Of a stretch of DNA of 64,000 bases, positions 1 to 11,035 are shown one piece after another. Both the position numbers and the translations under genes were made by a program. This DNA comes from Gnetum montanum. Lineage: Eukaryota > Streptophyta > Gnetopsida > Gnetales > Gnetaceae. The notes below the pieces were generated by a model. It ran no database searches. It was given only the letters and a program-made list of their open reading frames with translations, and was not told the origin of the DNA. The stretch covers positions 638,155-702,154 of the forward strand of contig MNCI01006151.1 in the NCBI GenBank assembly GCA_015680685.1. Reading direction: 5' to 3'. Numbering within the stretch: position 1 is the stretch's first letter; the number at the start of each line of letters is the position of its first letter.

Positions 1-700
1 TCATTTCTATGAACAAAATATCCTTATCATGGTAGTAATGTGGTTTTTATGACATTTTAAACTAAAATTAACTAATGCTCATCATGCCTTAAAGAAAGGA
101 GGAAGAACAAAGAGGCTTTAAAAAGAATGTGACATTAAAGAGATTTGTTGATTTATAGGACTTCCTATATGGGTCCCACAACTTCATTTGGGTATGCTAC
201 CACTCATGTTTCAACTATTTGGGGAATATCTTCTTATGACAAGTTTTTATATTGTTATGATACTAAAAAGCCATGTTATCCATGCTTGAAGGTATTCCTC
301 TAGTAAGGATAACAAAATAATAATGAATTAATTAACATATACCAAAATGATTCTTAGGTTTCCATTGGAAAGACATGTGATCAATGCCTAAAAGTAGGCT
401 ACTTCCAGGAATCTCATGGTCTCTTAGACTAGTTCCATTATGTCAATGGAAAAGCATGTGACCCATGTTTGAAGGTGCACTACTGATAGGATTAGCATTG
501 GCTATGTGGATGGAAGGATGTGACCCATTCTTGAAGGCACTCCTCTAACCAATAGACAAGGTCCATAACTTAAACACTAATAATTAATTAATTATTCTAT
601 GAAATCAAATGTATGTTTTCCAATTTTCTTTGTTTAAGTAATGGTATTTTTATGTGGTTGTAGTTGGTCTCATGGTAATGGATTTGAGATGACACAACCA
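1..700. repeat. Repetitive non-coding DNA with four degenerate copies of a short motif
   Basis: No convincing reading frame is present. A motif resembling CATGTGACCCATGCCTGAAG recurs near 270-305, 368-408, 455-492 and 512-550, each copy ending in a short pyrimidine-rich tail. Single copies of the same motif occur near 51043-51080, after the pol region of the plus-strand gypsy element, and in reverse complement near 23100-23145 inside the gag-only element. By that link this stretch is probably a fragment of the non-coding part of a related LTR element (inference). No LTR ends or target-site duplication were found. Confidence 0.45.
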
Positions 701-2150
701 ATGTCATTGATAGAGGTATAAACTTGGCTTGGAATCCTAACCAATAGTTATGTTGATTATCTTAACCATGGGCTACACAAAGGATCCATTATGAATATGA
801 TAAGGTACCTCACATCTTAATTTCTACAATCCCTTCTAATCTCACTACACCTCACTACTAAGCATAATTATGAATTTAATGGTTTTTTTATTATAATGTA
901 GAGTTGTATAAATATTAATTTTGCATGCATTGAAATATAGCTTGGATCACCATTTAATTTCCGAGGTACCCATGAATACCTTGTGAAATGGTTATACAAG
1001 GGAATTTCTTGCTATGGAAAGGGTCCACTTGTATAGCTTTTGACAATCTAGTTCATGAACCAACTTCACATTTCCCAAACATCAAGTGTTGCTCTCTTTA
1101 TCATTATCTATTGTTACTTAACAATTTCTCCTCAATTTTATTTGAATTTTATGTTTAAAACTCTTTAAAAATCCTAAATTGCAATTAATTCTAAGATTTC
1201 AATCTATGTCCAAGTCATCATTTCATCATTCATAAGTATCCAAAACATCTTCCGTGGCTCTTATCCTTCCAAAAGCTCTAATTTGGCCTATTTGGTTTTC
1301 AACCCCATTGACATAATTGTAAACACAAAATTGTCAATGCTAGATAAAAATATTATATGTGTGTGTCATCATTAGCCAAAAATTTCATCATTTTTCAATT
1401 GAACGAAGGAATTTTTTACCATTTTCAAATCCCATACCTTCTACAAGCCATATCTTAAGATCAAGACCTCTAATCATACAAATTCAAAGATCTATGAGCT
1501 TCTAGAATTAAGTTCTACATCATGGGAATAGTTAACTAGTAATTTGGAAACCTTCGAAGACCCTAGGTTTTGAATACCTAATGTAACAAACATTAAAAAT
1601 AATTAAAAAGTTAAGATGACTTAGATACCTTAGGGCCTTTGAAACATCAAAACATAATCATCCAAAGGCTTAAACATTAAATATTTTCAAAAACAAGCTA
1701 ACATCAAGGCCAATAAAGGATGTAAAATACTTTAGAATCCAACAATTAATCTTGGGAATGATTACAGATAGTGCCTAAACATGTCCAAGAGGCAAGAGAA
1801 CCATTACAGCCTAAGGAGAAGGGACCTAGAGATGTACAAAGACATGGACATGGACATCAATAAGCATAAACACAAGACACTCATGCTATACGGCCCACAA
1901 TGTATATAAGACAATCCATGTAGAATGAGGCACCTTAGCCACAACCAAATCTAGAGGTGATTCTTATGGAGGCCTGCCTCACTAATATAAGATAAAATAG
2001 ATTTAGAGCTTAGTCATTAAATAGCCTAACTTTTGAACCATTCTTGGAGTTTACACCCCTACCTATTTATGAGTAATTATAAGCATCTTCCCTTTGGTCT
2101 ACCATCTCAACAAATGGGAAGTGCTACATGGGTAAAACATAACTCTTCTG
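701..2150. other. AT-rich intergenic DNA without recognised gene
   Basis: All six frames are closed by frequent stops and no conserved motif was recognised. The right part, from about 1740, may be the start of repeat copy A, because weak open stretches run on into it, but no family could be assigned. Confidence 0.4.
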
Positions 2151-2159
2151 GAATAATTA

Positions 2160-5110
2160 CTAAAGAGATGTGATGGTCAAGATTAAGGACAGTATAATAT
2201 CATATGTTTTTAAGGCCATTGCAAAAGCTTTAAGACTTCCTAATATTAGAACACAGGTTGTAGAACTGTTCACTAATTTGAATGTAGAAAGCAAGAAGGA
2301 ATGGGTGCAAAGATCATATGGTGTAGATAAGAAAGAGTATGATGTACTCACCTAAGCCTAAAGGATCTATTTCAATATTTCCTCATACGAAATTAATCCC
2401 ATTGTAAGACCTACCAAATTCATGTCCTTTTTGATAAGGGCATGTATAGTACTATGCAAGACCTTTCTTATCAACCTACCATAACTTATATCCTTAAAAA
2501 TTAAGAAAATATTTAAGAAGAATAGAAAGGATAGAAATACACTACCCTTTTCATGCTTAATTTGGAAAATTTGTAAAATGCAAAGATCATTTGAGATACT
2601 AATGATGCCCTTCAGTAAGCACCCATAGCCTTGTGACATGAATTAATGAAGGACAAGCCTCTTCTGAAGCTTCAAGAAGAAACTACCACTACCAAACACT
2701 AAAGAAACAAAAATTAAAAATGCAAGTATGAAAGAAAGAACAAGTGCACTAGGCTTAAGTCATCAAGCAACTATAGGAGGCATTGAAGATTATCATCCTA
2801 CAATGAGCAACTTATAATAAGTTTCTTACACTGTAAGTTGACAGCAAGCTAATTTTTCCAACTTGTTCACAACATAATAAAGCTATGTCATGGTCCAAAT
2901 GAATCCTTGCTATAGGAGAAGTTATAATTATAATGTCCACTAAACAATATCATAAAATATATAACACTAAAACTTTCTCAATCATGCTGGAATAGGGAGA
3001 TGGAGCCACTATGATGGTCATGTTGCATAAGGAGTAAGAGACTTTTGTAGAGGTAGTAACAAATCATATTGAAGAAGCATTGAAGGTCCTTACAATACTA
3101 ATACTAGACTTTGCTATGATGGTAGATATTCAAATGTTTATAGGAACCAAATCAAGGGATATAGAGATAAGGGTGAGTGTAGCCCAACATGAGGAGGTGT
3201 TGGACAAACAAATGGGCACTAGGACAATGATCACAAGTATCTTCAACATTCCAAAAGATATCACCACTTCCTATTCTGAACTCATCACTATGAATGCACA
3301 GTTGTTCATTTTTGAGGTCTAACCATAGTAGGTAGAGTTGATAAGTCAATAATTGAGGGATGAAGTTTCACAACTTTGTGTCCATCTATCTGATTTAATA
3401 ATCCATCATCTTAGCCTAGCTAGAGATGAAGCATTCAATTCATTGAAGGTTAAGTAATAGTAGGTAGAAATTACGAAGGAGAAAGCTACATGGGATGCAT
3501 CCTTATTTGAATCCATGGTTAATGGTCTAAACAAGGATATGACCATGTTCATAAAGGAGAATAATAATCTTGCCATTGAAAATAGGAAGTTACAAAATGT
3601 TAAATATGAAAAGAATTAACTTGAAGATTATCTCAAGCACCTCTAAGAGTATTTAGCAAAGGTGAATGAATATGTATGTAGATTAACATTTGAAAGTAGA
3701 GATCTATTAATGAAGGACATAAGGACAATTAGGAAAAAATTAGCATTCAAATTCACAACATAAAAGAATGAAGTCACCAAGTATGAGAAATTTAAGAACA
3801 ATTACAAGAAACAAGTAGGCCTACAAAAAGAGATCAACAAAATGTAGATCTAATGAGCAAGGGTTGAAATTAATGAAGCTTTCTAGTAGCTCCTAGATGT
3901 TATATGCATATAATCAGGTGAAAATAAGCATGAAGGAGTTGCAAATAGAAAAGATGACATAATACATAGAGCTTTCTCATAGGCTTTATGCTAATCTTAT
4001 GATGATAACTATTGGCAAAGCTCATAATGAGTTGGAGAAACAAGTGGCCACCTCATACTTGTTATATGAGAATGAGCACAAGCTCCACTATGAAGCACTT
4101 TAAAAGTTATAAATTACAAACATGAAGCTTGAGATTCTCAAGGTGAAGTTCATACACTAATAAGATATCATAGAGAACTTGGCCAAAAGAATGGTAGACT
4201 ACCAAAGGTTGAAGGCCAAAGTGAAAGCATTCGACTTTGAACATAGACATTTTTGCATCTTGGTTTGTTAATTTTCATGATATGTTCCCAAAGTTATCCT
4301 ATCATTAGGAAATACCCATAACATCAACTCTAGGCTAGATTGCCTAGATGATCAATTATCCTAGGATGAAAGAGGAGAAGATGAGAGTCTTAATAGAGGC
4401 ATTTAGATTAAAGAGCACAATAGTAGAAGTAAAAGATTAGTTTCTAGAACAACCAAAACATGAGGAGCCATTGCCACTAGACATCATTTAAGATGTATGC
4501 CTTCATCATTTTTGTAAATCCTACAATTTTTGTAAGGATAATGTATTTACATTTTTATTATTTTATCAAAATTTTCACGTGGATAAATTTTATAATATGG
4601 CATTCAAGTTTAGTTAAGTTATATCAATAGTTAGTCAATCAAATGATTACTTCGATATTTTGTAAACAAACTCTAACCAAATTTTGTTTAATTAGAGAAT
4701 ATGTTTTTTAATCAATCATATAGGTACAATGCATAGCAATTAAGCTAATCATGTTAATGCTAACTAGGTTACATCAATGCATTAACATTGATGCAATATT
4801 CATAGATTTCTATATAAATGCACCACCTACCACATTTATGACATCATTTTCATCATTAATGTAGCAAAGCACTTGAAGTTTGTTTCTATAGAAGTTAAAA
4901 TAGTCAACAAGTGCATACAATATGAACTTGAATTAATTGACAAAGTTTTATTTGAGTGATCTTCTACTTGGACATAGTTCATGATGAAAATAAGATCAAG
5001 ATTTATTCATCGTCATTGTAACACTTTGAATTAGATTAGAATTTACTTTTAATGCAATTTATCCTCTCATGTATATAGCTTAATGTTTACTTTCACGTGC
5101 TCTTAGTTAA
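2160..5110 (+). pseudogene. Unclassified repeat family, copy A (coiled-coil reading frame plus LTR-like tail)
   Basis: This is one of two diverged copies in the same orientation; the other is at about 42945-45870. Plus-strand reading, interrupted by many stops, gives first a hydrophobic-basic stretch (about 2370-2640). It resembles, at low confidence, the conserved domain of plant retroelement ORFs annotated as putative plant transposon or envelope-like proteins. A Glu/Lys/Asn/Leu-rich stretch (about 3440-4250) follows and looks like a long coiled coil. The only sizeable uninterrupted frame is 3080-3322 (80 residues). From about 4500 the sequence is non-coding and contains a TATA-like box at 4811, as in an LTR. 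The two copies agree in the coding part and the tail. The element type is not established; a non-autonomous LTR element is my best guess. No reverse transcriptase or integrase was seen. Confidence 0.5.
4811..4819 (+). promoter_or_regulatory. TATA-like box in the tail of repeat copy A
   Basis: The sequence TATATAAAT is kept at the equivalent place in copy B (45573-45581), and sequence similarity continues on both sides. It could be the core promoter of an LTR. No LTR boundaries were found, so the role is inferred. Confidence 0.35.
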
Positions 5111-5788
5111 TGCTTTACCTTCCATTATACATTAGAATATGGAAAAATGAGCAGGACCATTTTAATCATGGCCCATTAACATCATTCATCATGTTCTTTA
5201 GTTAACCATACATACTAAGGGCCACATGAGCCTAATTGAGAGGACAATAGCTAGAGATCACACTTAATGATCTAGATACACCACTGGTTTCATCCATGGA
5301 ATATGATTAGGTCATACATGAATGCTTATGATTTGTATAGTTGGATGTAGGGACCACTTATTGCTGATCAAATGTATTAAGGTGCATTTCATTTGAAAAA
5401 TGTCATACAGTTAATATAAAGCATGTTGAGGGAAGTTACTAACTAGGATTGAAATTAAGAAAACAATTGATAGAGTCTTTATGCCTATTATATTAATGAA
5501 TGTCATTAATTTTGTAGTTGAGAGGTATTTATAGCCAAAATAGACCACTATAATAGGTTAGCCTACAATATCACATCAACAATATTGTAGCATGTGTATT
5601 TGTTGTTTATCATTTAGCCATTGCTATTATATGACATTACTATGATTCACAATTTGCCCATGAATTGAATCCAAAATTTGGAGGTGTACAAATGCTAGAG
5701 CACTGTCATTTACAATGCCTTTACAATATTGGATTCTAACTTGACTACAACCTATAGTTAGTCTACAATATCTTAGAAGTAGAGTCTA
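5111..5788. other. AT-rich intergenic DNA, nothing recognised
   Basis: No open frame, tandem repeat or known element was seen. It separates repeat copy A from the family X solo LTR. Confidence 0.4.
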
Positions 5789-6358
5789 TGTGACATCCTG
5801 TCCGTCCCTGGATGTCATTGCAAATGCTAAATATATGATATATTAGACATTATGTTTACGAAGAAAATATACCGAATGTGAAATATATGTGATATTCGAC
5901 ATTATGTATAAAGGAAATAATAGGAAAAATGTAGAAAGAGAAAGAAAAAAATGCTTTATTGATATATAATAGCATATTCAGATCATGTTTAGAGAGTGTT
6001 CCTTGGGGTTTTCTTCCTTTGGCATCTATCCCTTAGAGGCAATCCAACACTACCACCACGATTAGGCCTATAACCCAACTAGATAGGATGGCCAGTCCAC
6101 TTCCTATCTAACTTCCCATGAATTGCCTGTACTGGCTCCGCCACTCCATGCCTGGCATGACCTCTAACCCTAAGTATAAATGCCTTCGGTTAAACTGCCA
6201 AAGGTTACCTCAACAGACATGCTCATTATTACAACATGCCCTTTCGGGTCTCAATTACAACTACCCTTTTGGGTCTTGTTAAGATGAAAATAACACTTGT
6301 TATGAAGAGACATCATCTTCATTAAGCAACAACATCATTTGGTAATGGGGATGTGACA
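5789..6358 (-). mobile_element. Solo LTR, family X (minus orientation)
   Basis: The ends are TGTGACATCC and GGGGATGTGACA, the reverse complement of the ends of the LTR pair at 32115-32684 and 37001-37522. Interior blocks also match in reverse complement: the CAAGGAACACTCT-type block, the AGGCAATCCAACA-type block, and the ATAAATGCC block equivalent to the ATTTATAC block of the other copies. It is about 570 bp, and GC-richer and less decayed than the other copies. The flanking 5-bp segments (GTCTA and AAGTA) are not identical, so the target-site duplication has decayed or the ends have shifted. No internal element sequence adjoins it, so it is probably the product of LTR-LTR recombination. Confidence 0.75.
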
Positions 6359-6703
6359 AAGTAAAGCTTAAATCTAGAGTGTGAATTTCTATGATCTACA
6401 AAGCCTTGGCAATTGACTACAACTTGCAATCTCATATCAATTGCATGCCCAAGTTGAAAAACATGGAAATTTATGAAAATTTGAATTACAATGGAACTAT
6501 GATCCACAATGTGTTGGTTGCAAGCTAATTATGACTCACAACCTAATAGTGCTTCCCTACACAAATAGTTTTAACACTTAAAAATAATCCAAATCAAATA
6601 CACAACTAACCTACAAACATAACATAATTGCAAGACATATAGTTGAAGATAAAATACATTAAGTATGAGGTGTCGTCCTCATCAAAACTTGTCTATTGGT
6701 GGA
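6359..6703. other. Intergenic, nothing recognised
   Basis: Short AT-rich stretch between two LTR-like segments. Short open frames are not supported by any motif. Confidence 0.3.
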
Positions 6704-7163
6704 TGTTAGGGTATGATTAAATAGTGGTCTTAATTATCTATTAATATTTTGTTCATGATTAGTATTTGTCTTGTTTTCATTGGTGAACTTATGCAAGATA
6801 GCCTCTCTATTATTGTCTTTGGTTTTACTATATGATAAAATACTTAAATACCCATGTAAATACTTGTCTTAAAGAGGATATATGTGAGGCTCTTATGTAG
6901 GAGTGTTTCAACACAAGGTTGTTCCTCCATTACTAAGTAGAGGTAGATATTGAATCTACAATTTCTTTTAAAGATATGACAATCTTGATCACTATGTTAT
7001 ACCTTTTGTGTTTATCTTCTTTTATCTTATTGTGTTCATCCCATTATTAAGAGATAAATGTCTTGACCACTAAGCACACTTATAAATGCTTCAAAGCTCA
7101 AGTTGGATACTAATCAGTTGATTCATCTATTACAACCTTGGAGTAGATACGTGAGTCCCAACA
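6704..7163 (+). mobile_element. Possible solo LTR of a copia-type element
   Basis: The segment begins TGTTAGGG and ends AGTCCCAACA, the inverted ends typical of many plant Ty1/copia LTRs, and its length (460 bp) is in range. No second copy, primer-binding site or matching target-site duplication was found (flanks GTGGA and ATCTT). The ends could be coincidental. Confidence 0.3.
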
Positions 7164-7900
7164 ATCTTCCTCAACACAACTCACTTCATGGGAGTGTCTC
7201 TTCATAATTTCGGGTGTTTTCCTGCTTTGTCCAATTTTCTACTACTCGTATCTGTTCTTGTTTTTAGTTGATCCTTGGTGGATGGTATATCTCCTAAATG
7301 TATTCCTCGACTTTGGGATTGGTTGTTTGTAAAGATGTTTCCCTACATAACATCCCCAATTCATTATGTTCCCTTTTCCTTCTATATCTAGTTTAAATGT
7401 CTTAATGTTGAATATGTATTTAATGCCTTTTTTCTATTAATAAAGCTTGCTTTTTAAGGTCCAACACCCCACCCCCCATAAATGCTCATCTTCAATGTGT
7501 TGGTATCATTATCCCATCTTCCCATCTATAAGAGTCAAGCTCTTAAATAGTTAAAATCTTAACAATAATATGCTATGGTTAACTATTTAGCTAAGCGACA
7601 ATACATGATTGTATATTTTTCATTCAAGACCTATTCCTTATCACAATATACGCTTTAGAATGGAATCTCATTTTGCATTAACAATAACACAACTTCGTCG
7701 CCTTCCTTCCATCCCCATTCGTACCGAACCACCCCTCATTTTAGTGGATGGGATTGACGTTGTTCATACGCTACCTGCATCTTCTTCCTGAATTGCTTGG
7801 CATTGGGACCATGGCCATGGCCATTGCCATGTCTGATGCCAGCTCAAATGTCAAATGTCAAAGGTGTGACACATTCTTGCAAGCGATGCACCCAGTGCAA
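7164..7900. other. Distal upstream region of the PLATZ gene
   Basis: No gene was recognised. GC content rises from about 7670. Overlapping frames at 7748-8080 and 7797-8012 lack any recognisable domain and come from a CCATGG/GCCATT-rich, partly palindromic stretch at about 7805-7832. Confidence 0.35.
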
Positions 7901-7919
7901 GCAAATAAGCAAGAATATG

Positions 7920-7925
7920 CACGTG
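7920..7925. promoter_or_regulatory. G-box core (CACGTG), distal
   Basis: The palindrome CACGTG lies about 800 bp upstream of the PLATZ start codon. bHLH and bZIP factors are known to bind this core in plants. Its use here is not shown by the sequence. Confidence 0.25.
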
Positions 7926-8171
7926 ACATCGCATGCTATCCACACACATGGCATCATCACTCACACCTGCCCTTGCCCTTGCCCCTGCTCTCACCTTTTG
8001 TTCCCCACCTAAAGTTTAACGCCTCAAAATTATTAACAAAACACCAAAAGCACAGTAAAACCCTTATAACAACGACATGAGAATGGAGAGCATTTATTGA
8101 AGCGTAGAATCGGCCACAAAACCGTCGTAGCCACGGACGGAGCTCTGAAATCAAGCGCACAGCCCCCGCCG

Positions 8172-8177
8172 CACGTG
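8172..8177. promoter_or_regulatory. G-box (GCACGTGC), proximal
   Basis: CACGTG inside GCACGTGC lies about 540 bp upstream of the PLATZ start, in the GC-rich island. The extended symmetric form is a good match to plant G-boxes. Function is inferred from position only. Confidence 0.35.
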
Positions 8178-8458
8178 CTACGGGACCGCCCATTCCATGT
8201 TCATGTTCCCTGTTCCATTCCATTGATTAACTTGGCGTCAATTAACGGCAAAAAAATTGGCGGCCTGGCCTGCTCCGTTTCGTTCAGGGAGGGGAGAAAC
8301 GGAGGGTGGCCGTGCGTGGATTGACGGCTACGCCAACAGTTTTTTTTTTCCCCCAACGACGCTGGAACAGAAGCAGCAGAAAAAAAGTGTTTTGTTTTGT
8401 TCTGCAAACTAAATTCCAAGTCCAGCCCAGCCCAGCCCAGGCCATTAAAAGTTAAAAC

Positions 8459-8466
8459 GCATATAT
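8459..8466 (+). promoter_or_regulatory. Candidate TATA element of the PLATZ gene
   Basis: GCATATAT lies about 255 bp upstream of the ATG and just downstream of a CCCAG tandem run. A CT-dinucleotide run at 8637-8649, typical of plant 5' UTRs, lies between it and the start codon. The TATA match is weak, so initiation could be TATA-less. Confidence 0.3.
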
Positions 8467-8717
8467 CCGTCCCCCGGCTGGTGCTCTCAGCGCCAGTACT
8501 GCCTTTGGTTCTTTCTTTGTCTTGGGAGAAGTGAAGGATTCCACGGTCATTGGATCCGGCGAGAGAAAGCAAGAAACGAAATGCCAAGAAGAAAGCTGCC
8601 TTTTTCGCCTGCTGGGAAGTGCTAGGTAGGCCTGGCAGCTCTCTCTCTGCATTTATCTTCTGCTAAATTTGTTTTGTTGTGGTGGAACTGGAATCAATTG
8701 AACGGCACAAGGCAATA

Positions 8718-10284
8718 ATGATGGAAGAAGAGGAGGAGGAGGAGGAGGAGGAAGAAGAAGATTCTGACAAGGAGGAGCAGCAATTTGGTTCTTCGTCTTC
8801 TTCTTCGTCGGTGCCGTGGCTGCGGCCGCTGCTGCGCACGACTTTTTTCGGCGTCTGCAAAATCCACGCGCATTCCGCCAAGAGCGAGTGCAACATGTTC
8901 TGCCTTGACTGCATGTGCTCCGCTCTCTGCAACTACTGCCTTGCCTTCCACTCAGATCATCGCGTAATTCAGGTACCCCGTTAATCGATTTTATCTGCAT
9001 TTTCTTCGGGCAGTGTCGCGGTTTGGGTATCTGTAATTTCCATGGCTGGTTGGCTTCTCATCTACAATTTTGGGTTAGTATCCCAATTTGCATCGGCTGG
9101 ATTTCTTGTTCAGTGTAAGCCCGTTCCTGATCCACGGCACTGTAAGTGTTTTAAAACTTTTACAACTCCATCCGCTTCTGTAAGTGCTGCTGACAGGCAC
9201 TCGCAATCTTACCATTTGGTTAATTTCCGCTCTGGCATTCTAGCAATTAGGCGAATTTCTCATCCACCAATTCAGCGTTTAGGGCAAATGCCTTCTTAGG
9301 TAAATCTACTTTCCGGGTCATGGCGCTCAGGTTGGTTACCTTGCCATTCAGTTCCTGGGTTTGTTTCTTATCTAGGATTCACCATCCCCTTGCTTGAAAA
9401 TTCCTCAATTCAGATTCAGGATGGGTTATTTTTTTTTATTAGCATCATATGGGTCTACGCAGATTCATCCATTCCTTGGACAATTTGTTGATAATTGGCT
9501 TCTCCATCCATTTTTTTTTCATCGTTTACCTTAAACTCTCTCAACGTGCATTCAGATACAGTTTGATTTCTCCCTGCGCTACGATTGATTATTATGGACC
9601 GTTTGTGCAGTTTGATAAGTCATAATACCCCAACTGCATTGCGGAATCAGAAACCGATGGATCCGTTAACGTGTCGTGCATTTTTGGATTCGGCGATGGT
9701 AACCAGCAATTCGAAATGAACTCATAATAATAATAATCATGTTCATGTGGGATATGGAATGGATGCAGATCAGGAGGTCGTCGTACCACGATGTGATCCG
9801 GGTGTCAGAGATCGGCAAGTATATGGACATTGCGGGAGTCCAGACATATATCATAAACAGCGCCAAAGTCGTGTTTCTGAACGAGCGGCCGCAGCCGCGC
9901 CCTTCAAAGGCAGTATCCAACACCTGTGTCGTTTGCGACAGAGGCCTTCTCGACGCATTCAGCTTCTGTTCTCTCGCCTGCAAAGTATCTCAATAATTTC
10001 ATCATCGTATACCCTTGTTATTACTATTGCGCATTATTTCTTCCTTCAGATTACTGCAAACGTCATTACAGTGTTATATTTCAGTTAACGTTTCAGGTGT
10101 TGCAATCCCAGCGTGGCCACTCACCCACCAACTATTTTTGCAGGTGAAGGGCGTGAATTCGAACGCCCGTAAACAGCAAAAATACAGGAACGCCGCCCCA
10201 GCGCAGGCGGCAGCGGATGCAGCCATTAAAACCACCCCCAAGCGGCGCAAGGGAATTCCGCACAGATCGCCCTTCGGGATTTAA
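8718..10284 (+). CDS. PLATZ: PLATZ-family zinc-binding transcription factor (three exons)
   Basis: Exons 8718-8972, 9769-9984 and 10144-10284 give 203 residues. Both introns are GT...AG and lie between codons. PLATZ proteins are plant-specific nuclear proteins that bind A/T-rich DNA and often repress transcription (family knowledge). The first zinc motif is complete: Cys47, His50, Cys62, Cys65, Cys71, Cys74, His78, His81 (C-x2-H-x11-C-x2-C-x5-C-x2-C-x3-H-x2-H). The second is Cys138, Cys141, Cys152, Cys156 (C-x2-C-x10-C-x3-C). Between them lies the conserved block with [18 protein letters not shown] and NERPQPRP. The basic tail carries KRRK at 190-193 and ends near PHRSPFG. The N terminus is unusual: twelve Glu (3-14) and seven Ser (25-31). 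The start is the first ATG after an in-frame stop at 8664-8666; a second ATG follows directly. Length is normal or slightly short for the family. No break was seen. Target genes and expression cannot be told. Confidence 0.93.
8973..9768 (+). other. PLATZ intron 1
   Basis: 796 bp with GT donor (AG^GTACCC) and AG acceptor (GATGCAG). It falls after the codon for Gln85, directly behind the last His pair of zinc motif 1, a usual PLATZ intron position. No nested element was recognised. Confidence 0.85.
9985..10143 (+). other. PLATZ intron 2
   Basis: 159 bp with donor AAA^GTATCT and acceptor TTTTTGCAG. It falls directly after the last Cys-Lys of zinc motif 2. A nearer AG at 10094-10095 would read into a stop after 16 codons, so the 10143 acceptor is preferred. 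Confidence 0.85.
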
Positions 10285-10356
10285 TTTAATTTCACCCTTA
10301 CCCAAAACCAAAACCAGCACAATTTCTTCCTCGCACCAATCGTGTGAACTGAAGAA

Positions 10357-10362
10357 AATAAA
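10357..10362 (+). terminator. Poly(A) signal of the PLATZ gene
   Basis: AATAAA lies 73 bases after the TAA stop, a normal distance for a plant near-upstream element. The cleavage site was not identified. Confidence 0.5.
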
Positions 10363-10860
10363 GCAATAAGCACAATCCTGATGAGTTTCAGCAAAAAGTA
10401 ACAACGTATTATTATTGTTACGGGTATTGCCTCCTCGCATGAATCGTGTGAGGAGGAAGGATGAAAGTTAAACCTGAATAACTAAGCTGCGTCAACAGCA
10501 ACTGCAACAGGGACAGGAAGGAAGCAAGGAAAGAAGGAAGAAGATGATGGGTTAGGTACGCGAGAGCCAGATTCTTCGCAAAGAATGATTGCGCCTCCGG
10601 GATTTGAACCGGGGACGCGGCCACAAATGGGGGCGAGTGGACGTGGCTTGTATGGAAAAAGTTCTTTCCCAGCAGGTGGGCACGGCCGTTTCCGTGCTGG
10701 CGCTGAAATAATTGTGCGCTCAATCCGCGCGATTATTGTTATTTTTATTATTATTGTACTGTATAAACGGGCCGCTTTTTTCCTGCTACGGAAGCAAAAG
10801 ACAATAAAGCGGCAGCGCCAAGGAGTTGCTGCGATATTCGCCTGCAACTACAGCACTGCA
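10363..10860. other. GC-richer flank after PLATZ with a tRNA-like B box on the minus strand
   Basis: No protein gene is supported. On the minus strand at 10600-10610 lies GGTTCAAATCC, a perfect RNA polymerase III B box (T-arm), followed by CCGGAGGCGC. No matching 5' acceptor strand or A box was found 60-90 bases upstream on that strand, so this is not an intact tRNA gene. It may be a tRNA or SINE fragment. The frame at 10585-10863 is the translation of this region and is not called. Confidence 0.3.
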
Positions 10861-11035
10861 TGATTAGTTGGCTTGTGTTTTTTAATTCTCTTTTGGTACC
10901 AGCAAATTTGCTTAGTGCAAAAATTGTATGATACGAAACATACAGAAATTGTTATTATAAAATGTGCGATTTCTCACGCAAGAGGTCGTGAGCTTGAAAT
11001 CTGACTTTTCGCTTAAACGTTAAAGAAAACAATGA

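Noticed and set aside
7748-8587. Overlapping frames upstream of PLATZ on both strands
   Set aside because: They arise from high GC content and few stops. No domain, no consistent frame, and several lack an ATG.
8679-8717. GTG start giving PLATZ 13 more residues
   Set aside because: Plant genes start at ATG. The first in-frame ATG after the stop at 8664-8666 is 8718.
8653-9000. Minus-strand frames opposite PLATZ exon 1
   Set aside because: Shadows of the exon; Ser/Leu runs are the complement of the GAG repeat.
10096-10143. Alternative PLATZ exon 3 acceptor at 10095
   Set aside because: It reads into a stop after 16 codons and loses the conserved basic C-terminal tail.
10590-10680. Intact tRNA gene on the minus strand
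   Set aside because: Only the T-arm is recognisable. The acceptor 5' strand, D-arm and anticodon arm could not be paired.
10585-10863. Open frame of 92 residues over the B-box region
   Set aside because: Translation of a tRNA-like segment and flanking non-coding DNA; no domain.
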